A stretch of 13,752 bases of DNA, taken from NCBI GenBank assembly GCA_031261385.1, contig JAISJS010000371.1:1-13752 (forward strand), in the 5' to 3' direction. The notes beneath the pieces were generated by a model. It had not been told where the DNA came from. It made no database searches and was given only the letters and a program-made list of their open reading frames with translations. Every line of letters starts with the position of its first letter. Positions within the stretch are counted from its first letter, which is position 1. This document shows positions 7,852-13,752 of this stretch, piece by piece. The position numbers were made by a program, and so were the translations under genes. This DNA comes from Treponema sp. (GTDB lineage Bacteria; Spirochaetota; Spirochaetia; Treponematales; Breznakiellaceae).

Positions 7852-8493
7852 ATGAATGAACTAAAAAAGTTTTACCGGGCAAATAAAAATATTATTGATA
7901 AGCGGCTGAACGAATTTAATATTATTTGGGAGAATGCCGCCGATGAAAAATTATTTGAAGAATTGTGTTATTGTCTTTGTACGGCGCGGGAAAAGGCAAA
8001 GAATGCCCTTACTGCCATCGATAATCTCAGGGCAATAGAGTATTTGACGCACGGCAGTGAAAAAACCATTATGAAGGCGTTAAAATCGGGCGGAATAGCC
8101 CTTTACCCGCAAAAGGCCAAAAACATAATTGCGGCGCGGGAAAAATATTTCCCCGATACAAGAAACAGGCTGATGAAAGATTTTTTTACCGGCAATGATA
8201 TTTTAAAAACACGCGAAAAACTGGCGGACGGAATATCGGGAATCGGGTTTAAAGAGGCCTCTCATTTTTTACGAAACATAGGGCTTGGAAAGCACACCTG
8301 CATATTGGATACGCATATATTAAATCAATTGACTGCGCTGGGGTTAATTGACGTCAAACCAAAAACATTAACCAGGGCCAGGTATCTTGAAATTGAGCGC
8401 ATCATGATTGTATTTGCAAAAAAACAGGGCATCCCCATAGATGCCCTGGATTTAATATTCATGCTGCTGGAAAATCCTGAAATAATAAAGTAG
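7852..8493 (+). CDS. ogg: 8-oxoguanine DNA glycosylase/AP lyase, Ogg2 type
   Basis: A 213-residue protein of the helix-hairpin-helix glycosylase superfamily, similar in layout to the Methanocaldococcus Ogg2 enzymes. Family motifs are LFEELCYCLCTAREKA (34-49), the hairpin GISGIGFKEASHFLRN (127-142) with the likely catalytic lysine Lys134, and ILDTHIL (151-157) with the likely catalytic Asp153. It should remove oxidised guanine from DNA and cut the backbone. The length fits the family. The gene begins 9 bases after DUF58 on the same strand with no strong ribosome binding site close by, so it may be read through from the operon. It is much more AT-rich than its neighbours: by hand count 36 of 120 bases at 7861-7980 are G or C. 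That suggests separate ancestry. Confidence 0.9.
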   Translation: MNELKKFYRANKNIIDKRLNEFNIIWENAADEKLFEELCYCLCTAREKAKNALTAIDNLRAIEYLTHGSEKTIMKALKSGGIALYPQKAKNIIAAREKYFPDTRNRLMKDFFTGNDILKTREKLADGISGIGFKEASHFLRNIGLGKHTCILDTHILNQLTALGLIDVKPKTLTRARYLEIERIMIVFAKKQGIPIDALDLIFMLLENPEIIK

Positions 8494-8512
8494 GGCAGGA
8501 AAGGCCCCGCCC
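8493..8512 (-). terminator. Possible terminator hairpin between convergent genes
   Basis: GGGC (8493-8496) can pair with GCCC (8509-8512), with two further G-C pairs possible inside. On the minus strand the hairpin is followed by a T-rich run (9 T in 13 bases), so it could end the chemoreceptor transcript. On the plus strand there is no T tract. The stem is short and interrupted, so this is tentative. Confidence 0.3.
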
Positions 8513-8513
8513 G

Positions 8514-10337
8514 TTAATCAACTTTAAACCTGGCAACTTCCTGAACCAGGGCGCTGATGTGTTCTTTATTATCACCGCTGATGGTATTCACCCGGTTTAC
8601 CGCCGCATTAACCTGATCCGCTCCGGTAGCCATTTCGTTTACCCCGTTGGTAATTTCCTGGGTTACTTTTTCAAGGTTCTTGCTCTCGTTGATAACTTCT
8701 CTGGAGCCCTCAAGCATCTCCTGTGATCCCTGTTTGACCATTTGGGTAATGTCATTCAGCTTGCCGACGGCTTCCAGTATCTGCTTGCTTCCTTCACCCT
8801 GCTCTTCCATGGCGTTACGGATATTCGCTTCCTGATCCGCCACGGTTTTGACATGATCGTCAATGGCCTGGAACCGGTCCAGTACCGTATTGGTGGATTT
8901 GGTGATCTTGTCGATAGCGTCTTTTATTTTTTTAAGGGTATCGGAAATGATCTTGGACTGCTGACTGGAATTTTCGGCAAGCTTGCGGATTTCATCGGCA
9001 ACTACGGCGAATCCCTTTCCCGCTTCCCCCGCATGGGCCGCTTCAATAGCGGCATTCATGGAAAGAAGGTTGGTCTGGCTGGCGATATTCTGCATTACCG
9101 AGTTGATTTCCAAAAGCCCTTCGGATTCTTTGGAGATTTCCTGGATGTCTTGTGATACCCCCTGGAGGCCGGTCCTGCCGACATCCGACGCAGCAGTCAG
9201 CGCCTCAACGTTTTCGGCGTTTTTTATCAGGGTCTGGGTAACACTCTGGATATTGGCAAGCATCTCTTCGATAGCCGATGAAGATTGGGCAACGCTGGTA
9301 GTCTGGTTCGCCACATGCTCATTGAGCTTGTCGATATTGAGGGTAACCTGTTCCATCGTCGCGCCGGTCTCGGTGACCGATGCGGACTGGTTTATCGACT
9401 GTCCCTTGATGCTCTGGATATTGGCGGTAATCTGGTTCATCGCCGCGGCAGTTTCGGTCATGTTGCTTGCCAGTTCGTTTCCGATATCGGAGAGGTTTAC
9501 CGTCTGCTGCTTGATCGAGACAATCATGTTCCGTATCTTGTCCAGAGTCTGGTTAAAGTAGGTAGCCAGGGTCCCAATCTCGTCCATTTTCTTAATCTTG
9601 ATCCGGGTGGTCAGGTCCCCGTCGCCCTCGGAAATTCCATGCAGAATATTGCTTACATTCCCGAGCCGGACAAAGATCATCCGCATGAATACCACCATGG
9701 CAACCACACCGATTACCGCGAGTCCCAGGGCGATAAGCGCCATCCGCAGAGTTTGGGATTCTATCATATCATGGAGCTCTTCTGCATCAAAATCGCAGCC
9801 AACAATACCCACCATATCACCCCGTGAATTGAGGATCGGGGTAAAGGCTGAAACGACATAGCCGTACTCCGGGTCTTTACTCATATTGCTGTGCTCGGAT
9901 TTTTTGGTCTGCCAGGCGCGCGTAAAGGACTTTTCGTACTTTGAAGTATCTTCCGGGGTCCCCATGGGACTGAAATTTGCCCGGTCGGCCGGAAGCGCAC
10001 TCCCGTCAATAATAAATTTATACATAGCCCCTCTGTCCGGCGCCAGGGTATACAGAAAATGAGCGGTGGAATCTTCCTTTATCTCATACAGGCCTGCCCT
10101 CATCTCCTCATAAGCGGGATCTTTGGCGTCAAGGGTCCGGGCCAGGCGTTCAAAGGCGTCGCCGTCAATCACCTCGGCGGCCTGCTCGGTAATCACAATC
10201 CCTTCTTTTGCAAAGATGACAGAAGCCACCTCGGTGCTTTCCCGGACCGCCAAAACGGTAATTACCGTACATAAAAAGACCATAAAAATGGCAAAAAACA
10301 GAATAATCGTGAACCTGAGTCCCATAACCTTTTTCAT
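8514..10337 (-). CDS. Methyl-accepting chemotaxis protein, complete
   Basis: A 607-residue chemoreceptor. The start ATG at 10335-10337 has AAAGGAG 10 bases upstream. Domains in order are helix 1 (about 8-30), an extracytoplasmic Cache/PAS-like sensor region (31-195, with FIIDGSALPAD and GYVVSAFTPILN), helix 2 (198-220), HAMP (about 220-275, containing DGDLTTRI) and a long coiled-coil signalling domain (290-600). The hairpin tip at 417-447 reads NIASQTNLLSMNAAIEAAH then AGEAGKGFAVVADE, which is the conserved CheA/CheW contact site. The C-terminus (VARFKVD) carries no CheR-binding pentapeptide. It relays an unidentified ligand signal to flagellar rotation. It converges on ogg and has its own promoter at 10377-10406. 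Confidence 0.97.
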   Translation of the reverse strand: MKKVMGLRFTIILFFAIFMVFLCTVITVLAVRESTEVASVIFAKEGIVITEQAAEVIDGDAFERLARTLDAKDPAYEEMRAGLYEIKEDSTAHFLYTLAPDRGAMYKFIIDGSALPADRANFSPMGTPEDTSKYEKSFTRAWQTKKSEHSNMSKDPEYGYVVSAFTPILNSRGDMVGIVGCDFDAEELHDMIESQTLRMALIALGLAVIGVVAMVVFMRMIFVRLGNVSNILHGISEGDGDLTTRIKIKKMDEIGTLATYFNQTLDKIRNMIVSIKQQTVNLSDIGNELASNMTETAAAMNQITANIQSIKGQSINQSASVTETGATMEQVTLNIDKLNEHVANQTTSVAQSSSAIEEMLANIQSVTQTLIKNAENVEALTAASDVGRTGLQGVSQDIQEISKESEGLLEINSVMQNIASQTNLLSMNAAIEAAHAGEAGKGFAVVADEIRKLAENSSQQSKIISDTLKKIKDAIDKITKSTNTVLDRFQAIDDHVKTVADQEANIRNAMEEQGEGSKQILEAVGKLNDITQMVKQGSQEMLEGSREVINESKNLEKVTQEITNGVNEMATGADQVNAAVNRVNTISGDNKEHISALVQEVARFKVD

Positions 10338-10376
10338 GAACGCGCTGCTCCTTTAAAATCTTACATTTGTTGAGGG

Positions 10377-10406
10377 ATTATACCATAAATTCGGTTTTAA
10401 GTACAA
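10377..10406 (-). promoter_or_regulatory. Promoter for the complete chemoreceptor gene
   Basis: On the minus strand, TTGTAC (plus 10401-10406) is 18 bases upstream of a perfect TATAAT (plus 10377-10382). Transcription would start near 10370, giving a leader of about 33 bases with AAAGGAG close to the ATG. It is a vegetative sigma-70-type site rather than a flagellar sigma-28 site. It lies just after the traB-like stop codon (10425-10427), and I see no terminator between them. Confidence 0.65.
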
Positions 10407-10424
10407 TTATTTAATGGGAGACAA

Positions 10425-11621
10425 TCATTTTCCCAGCAAATTCGCCACTGCCGTCGGAATTGAAATGAAGTTTCCTATTGCCCCGCCCAGCGTTGAAAGG
10501 AAAAACACCAGCAGGGCGCGGGTAATGCGGTTGCGGTAAATTCCCTTCAGGTTGGTGACGTCTTCGGAGATGGATTGGGTGTCGGAGACGCGGGGCTTGC
10601 GCATGGTGGCTTCTACAACGCCGGAAAAGAGGCCCACGCCGATAAAGGGGTTTAGGGTGGCGATGGGGGCGCCGAGAAAAGAAACCAGAATTGAAAGGGG
10701 ATGACCAAGGGCGATGAGGGAGCCCAATGCGGCAAGGGAACCGTTCCAGAGCAGCCACCTGAGGAGTACTTCCCAGCCTTCCCGGGGATCAAAAAAGAGG
10801 AAGCCTGATGCGATGAGGGCAACGATGATGACGGGGATGAGCCAGCCTGCCGCCCTCGCGAGAAAACCGGGTTTGGGAATGGTGTCAAATGCGGTGACAT
10901 CTGCGGATTCTTCACCGGCGGCAATTTTTTCAAGGTGGGATTTAAGGCCCTGTAAGTGACCTGCCCCTACCACTGCGGCGGCCTTAACCCCGGCGGCTTT
11001 ATCACTCACGCTGGAATAGATCTTTGCCGCAAGGTAACGGTCCCGTTCATCAATTAACGTTTCCTTGACGGCGGGAAGGTAATTTGATAATTCCGACATC
11101 ATCCCGTCAAGCTCACTGGAGTCTTTAAGGTTTTCGATTTCCGCTTCGCTTAATTTTTCCGTGGTAAAGGCGCTCGACAAAAGGGAGGCCAGAAGTTTGC
11201 ATTTGCTCCAGAGGCCGCAGCGGGCCCATGCGCGGCTCAGGGTGGTCTGCACCTGGCGGTCGCAAAAGGTGTAGGGAATGCCCATAGCATCCGCAGTATC
11301 AATTGCGATTTTCATTTCATCGCCGGGTTTAACGCCCAGATCGTTTCCCAAACGCCGCTGAAAGCTGGAGAGCACCAGGTTTGCAATCAGGAGAAAGCCC
11401 TTGCCTTCCTTAAAAACTTTTGCCACATTAAGGCTTTCCCAGTTTTCCTTTTGGGACATTGAGCTGTAGCGGCCCTGATCAAGTTCAATGCAGACCACGT
11501 CGGGTTTTGATTCCCTGATCACCTGTTCCACTTCATCTATGCTTTCACGGGAAACATGGGCAGTCCCGATCAGAGTTATCTCTTTGTTATCAAAATTGAC
11601 TGTTATACAGTTGTTGTTCAT
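10425..11621 (-). CDS. TraB/PrgY family membrane protein
   Basis: A 398-residue protein with an ATG at 11619-11621 behind GAGGAG. The N-terminal soluble domain (1-250) carries the TraB/Tiki-superfamily motifs: GTAHVS (19-24), VVCIELDQGRY (42-52), DERDRYLA (191-198) and VVGAGHLQGL (217-226). His22, Glu46 and His222 are the likely metal-site or catalytic residues of this fold. The C-terminal part has hydrophobic segments at about 258-277, 288-306, 309-335 and 366-392. There is no signal peptide, so the enzymatic domain is probably cytoplasmic. The family includes PrgY, which limits peptide pheromone activity in enterococci, but the role in other bacteria is unknown. It lies 18 bases after the TPR lipoprotein gene and is probably co-transcribed with it. 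Confidence 0.93.
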   Translation of the reverse strand: MNNNCITVNFDNKEITLIGTAHVSRESIDEVEQVIRESKPDVVCIELDQGRYSSMSQKENWESLNVAKVFKEGKGFLLIANLVLSSFQRRLGNDLGVKPGDEMKIAIDTADAMGIPYTFCDRQVQTTLSRAWARCGLWSKCKLLASLLSSAFTTEKLSEAEIENLKDSSELDGMMSELSNYLPAVKETLIDERDRYLAAKIYSSVSDKAAGVKAAAVVGAGHLQGLKSHLEKIAAGEESADVTAFDTIPKPGFLARAAGWLIPVIIVALIASGFLFFDPREGWEVLLRWLLWNGSLAALGSLIALGHPLSILVSFLGAPIATLNPFIGVGLFSGVVEATMRKPRVSDTQSISEDVTNLKGIYRNRITRALLVFFLSTLGGAIGNFISIPTAVANLLGK

Positions 11622-11639
11622 ACTTTCTCCTCTGTTTTA

Positions 11640-13067
11640 TTACGGGACAAGGTTCCGGTCGGTAATGGTCCATTCGTTAAGACGCCATTCGAGTGTATAT
11701 TTGCGGCCCAGTTCCTGTACCTGCAGGAAATATTTGTCAGCCAGATTTTTGTTTCCCCGTATATCGTAATAGTTGCCAAGGTAATAGAGCATACGGGCTT
11801 TGTTGTCCAGATTTTTTTCCCGGTCGATACGGATCGCCACATCGGTATCTCCGGAAAGATCACGGTAGAGCCGTAAGACATACCACTCAAGGGATTCCCG
11901 CACTGCATTCCGCAGGGCCTGTTCCAGAAACTGCTTTGGGTCGTTTATTTTTCCCGCACGCATCCAGTTCATTGCCGCAAGCAGGGCATACATGGGCTCC
12001 TTGGGGGCCTGGCGGTATGCTTCAAGAAAATTATCCCGCGCCTGCGCCCATTCGTGGTTCCGCATTTTTATGATACCCAAACCTTCAAAGGCAAAATAAT
12101 ATTCCGGTTTGAGTTTTGTCAAAACCGTATAATCCTTTTCAGCCGCTTCATAGTCGCCAAGGTCGTCCTGTATTCCGGCGCTGTATACATAGGCGATAAA
12201 AATATCGGGAGCGATAGCGATGGCCCGCTTAAATTCTTCCAGGGCATCCTGTTTCCGGTTCAGATCGATAAGCACGCTGCCCCGGTCCACGGCAATAAAA
12301 TAGTTATCCGGCTCAAATTTTTTTGCCGCATCCATATCCTTAAGCGCATCCTCGGTATATCCCGCCCCGCGGTACAGCCGCGCCCGTTCATGCCGCGGGC
12401 TTGCCCATTGGGGGTAAAGTTTCACCGCCTTGTTCAACAGCAGCTCGGCATTTTTGGGGTTATGCTGATAGCGGTAAACCTGGGCCCGCCCGACCAGCGC
12501 CTCGCCGTTATCCGGTTCTGCCGCCAGCGCCCGGTCATAATAACCCGCCGCCGTTCTCAGGGACTGGGCCCCAAAGGCGATCTTTCCAAGATCAATCAGG
12601 GCCGCTGCATTACTCGGTTCAATCTTAATAATTCGTTCCAGCAGGGTCCTCTGCTCCTTTTCATTTCCGGTCCCTGCCGCTGCGGCAGAAAGCACAAAGA
12701 GGGCGCCGGTATTTTCAGGTTCTCCTGCGAGAATCCCGTTGGCAATGGCCCTGGCGTCACTTGTGCGGCCTGCGGAATTCAGCGCCGAGGCACGGAGTAG
12801 TTGTATTTCGGTTTTTTCCGCATCGGCTTTTTCAATTTTGTCAAAATATGCAAGAGCCCCGTCATAATCCCGCCGGACAAGCAATTCGGCAATCCGCTCA
12901 AGAATCGCCTGTGTGCCGGAAGGTTCCTTTGCCGGGGCGGCTTTTTGGGGAACCGTATCGGACTCTTTTTCCGCCGGAGCAGCGGTAGAACAGGAAAAGG
13001 TAAGCGTCAATACAGCCGATAATAAAAAAGTGAAAAACAACTTACCGGCATTGGAACTGGTATTCAT
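11640..13067 (-). CDS. TPR-repeat lipoprotein
   Basis: A 475-residue protein with a lipoprotein signal peptide: a lysine at residue 9, a hydrophobic core at about 10-24, and LTFSC with the lipidation cysteine at Cys26. A Pro, Ala and Glu-rich linker (27-50) precedes a long array of tetratricopeptide repeats from about residue 50 to 450. Typical repeat pieces are AAGYYDRALAAEPDN, DALEEFKRAIAIAPD and ARDNFLEAYRQAPKE. I estimate 9 to 11 repeats. It should be a membrane-anchored scaffold for protein binding in the periplasm. No Shine-Dalgarno sequence is visible before the ATG at 13065-13067, yet the signal peptide needs this start. It precedes the TraB-like gene by 18 bases. Confidence 0.92.
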   Translation of the reverse strand: MNTSSNAGKLFFTFLLSAVLTLTFSCSTAAPAEKESDTVPQKAAPAKEPSGTQAILERIAELLVRRDYDGALAYFDKIEKADAEKTEIQLLRASALNSAGRTSDARAIANGILAGEPENTGALFVLSAAAAGTGNEKEQRTLLERIIKIEPSNAAALIDLGKIAFGAQSLRTAAGYYDRALAAEPDNGEALVGRAQVYRYQHNPKNAELLLNKAVKLYPQWASPRHERARLYRGAGYTEDALKDMDAAKKFEPDNYFIAVDRGSVLIDLNRKQDALEEFKRAIAIAPDIFIAYVYSAGIQDDLGDYEAAEKDYTVLTKLKPEYYFAFEGLGIIKMRNHEWAQARDNFLEAYRQAPKEPMYALLAAMNWMRAGKINDPKQFLEQALRNAVRESLEWYVLRLYRDLSGDTDVAIRIDREKNLDNKARMLYYLGNYYDIRGNKNLADKYFLQVQELGRKYTLEWRLNEWTITDRNLVP

Positions 13068-13077
13068 AGTAAGACAT

Positions 13078-13105
13078 AGTATACAATAATTGACAGACCG
13101 GCAAG
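13078..13105 (-). promoter_or_regulatory. Possible promoter for the TPR lipoprotein/TraB unit
   Basis: On the minus strand, TATACT (plus 13078-13083) is preceded at 16 bases by CTTGCC (plus 13100-13105), a weak -35 match. Transcription would start near 13071, only about 4 bases before the ATG, which agrees with the missing ribosome binding site. The -35 match is poor, so this remains tentative. Confidence 0.35.
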
Positions 13106-13119
13106 TTAAGAACGCCGGT
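13097..13119. repeat. Inverted repeat in divergent intergenic region
   Basis: ACCGGC (13097-13102) and GCCGGT (13114-13119) form a perfect 6-bp inverted repeat with an 11-base centre. It lies between the divergent starts at 13067 and 13151. A consensus TTGACA (13090-13095) borders it on the left and TACAAT (13119-13124) on the right, 23 bases apart, which is longer than a normal promoter spacer. It could be an operator or a small hairpin; a chance dyad of this length is also possible. Confidence 0.3.
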
Positions 13120-13150
13120 ACAATATATTCAGAAACAAAGGCGCTGTAGA

Positions 13151-13752
13151 ATGAGAAAACCTGTATTTCCCCGGCTGATTGGGCTGATTGCGTTGTACTG
13201 CGGGGTGTTTGTTGTTTTAGTGATAGTTCAGTTTACCCGGCAGGGAAATTTTACCCAGCGTATAGGCAATCTGGTGGTAACCGGGCAGTACCGGAATTCA
13301 GAAGCAGGCGCAGCGGGGACCGATGTTCCGTCGCAAACCGGGTCTGCCAAAGCGGCCTCCGGTGAACACCCCATTGAAGGCGGGGCAAGTGTATTTTTTG
13401 GAGGCCTTGAATTCAGAATGAAGGATGGGGATGACGAAGACGGCTTTGTGCTGCTTGATGCACAGGGCGGCCGGAATCAGGCGGATCCCGAATTGATGAT
13501 TTTGTCCGATGAGACGGCGCATTTCCACCTGCCCGGCGGTTCGGAACTTGATTTTACCACCCAGTATGCAGGAGGGGGGCAGGAACTCAGGATTTCCGCT
13601 TTATTTGCACCGGGGATCTCGGGTATTGCGCTTCCCTATAAACCCCTGCGGACCTCCCGGGTCCGGGAAAGCGGAGATGGTCAGCTTACGGTTACCGCCA
13701 ATGGCGTCAGCTATACCTTTAGCCATTCCGCCCAGGGTGAAGAAAACGGACG
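13151..13752 (+). CDS. Membrane-anchored protein of unknown function, C-terminus beyond window
   Basis: The ATG at 13151 has AAAGG (13137-13141) 9 bases upstream and the frame stays open for 200 codons to the window edge. Residues 1-8 are basic (MRKPVFPR), followed by one hydrophobic segment (about 9-27), so it is anchored at its N-terminus with the rest outside the cytoplasm. A low-complexity Gly, Ala and Ser-rich linker (about 51-75) leads into a region of alternating hydrophobic and polar residues rich in Gly, Thr and Asp, which suggests beta-strand structure. An acidic stretch (KDGDDEDG) sits near residue 91-98. I do not recognise the family. It is transcribed away from the TPR lipoprotein gene. 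Confidence 0.8.
   Translation, partial: MRKPVFPRLIGLIALYCGVFVVLVIVQFTRQGNFTQRIGNLVVTGQYRNSEAGAAGTDVPSQTGSAKAASGEHPIEGGASVFFGGLEFRMKDGDDEDGFVLLDAQGGRNQADPELMILSDETAHFHLPGGSELDFTTQYAGGGQELRISALFAPGISGIALPYKPLRTSRVRESGDGQLTVTANGVSYTFSHSAQGEENG

Noticed and set aside
12054..12800. Plus-strand open frame of 248 codons
   Set aside because: Lies entirely antisense to the TPR lipoprotein, whose repeat pattern is unmistakable; composition looks like a reverse translation shadow.
1..13752. Mobile elements, CRISPR arrays or long direct repeats
   Set aside because: I found no transposase, integrase, repeat-spacer pattern or attachment-site duplication at the tRNA-Thr gene.

Overview
This window looks like chromosomal DNA from a motile, spirochete-like bacterium, most likely Treponema-type. 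That is an inference from gene content, not a database match. The evidence is two methyl-accepting chemotaxis proteins (one cut by the window edge), a TPR lipoprotein with a loose spirochete-style lipobox, and moderately GC-rich coding DNA with tightly overlapping genes. I see no insertion sequence, prophage, CRISPR array, rRNA or replication origin.

Layout. Positions 1-525 (minus) are the N-terminal half of a Cache-domain chemoreceptor. A tRNA-Thr(CGU) gene (543-615, minus) lies 17 bases upstream of it, with a plausible promoter at 626-655. Positions 693-7842 (plus) form one compact operon of seven genes, all overlapping by a few bases: a DUF5362-like membrane protein, an RDD membrane protein, a SpoIIM/DUF95 membrane protein, a large membrane protein with a DUF4129-like C-terminus, a DUF4350-like membrane protein, a MoxR-family AAA+ ATPase and a DUF58 protein. 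An Ogg2-type 8-oxoguanine DNA glycosylase/lyase gene (7852-8493) follows after 9 bases and is clearly more AT-rich. Converging on it is a complete chemoreceptor (8514-10337, minus) with a strong-looking promoter at 10377-10406. Upstream of that, on the same strand, is a two-gene unit of a TPR lipoprotein (11640-13067) and a TraB/PrgY-family membrane protein (10425-11621). A membrane-anchored protein of unknown function starts divergently at 13151 and runs off the end.

How the genes fit together. The MoxR, DUF58, DUF4129, DUF4350, SpoIIM and RDD families often occur together in bacterial genomes, but their joint function is not established. The arrangement suggests a membrane complex (RDD, SpoIIM, DUF4129, DUF4350 and here the DUF5362-like protein) serviced by a cytoplasmic MoxR ATPase through the DUF58 protein. 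This is the best candidate for an incompletely described system. Its local peculiarities are the DUF5362-like first gene, a DUF4129 protein that looks like a fusion with an internal signal-peptide-like segment, a DUF58 protein with a degenerate metal-binding motif, and the DNA-repair gene at its tail.
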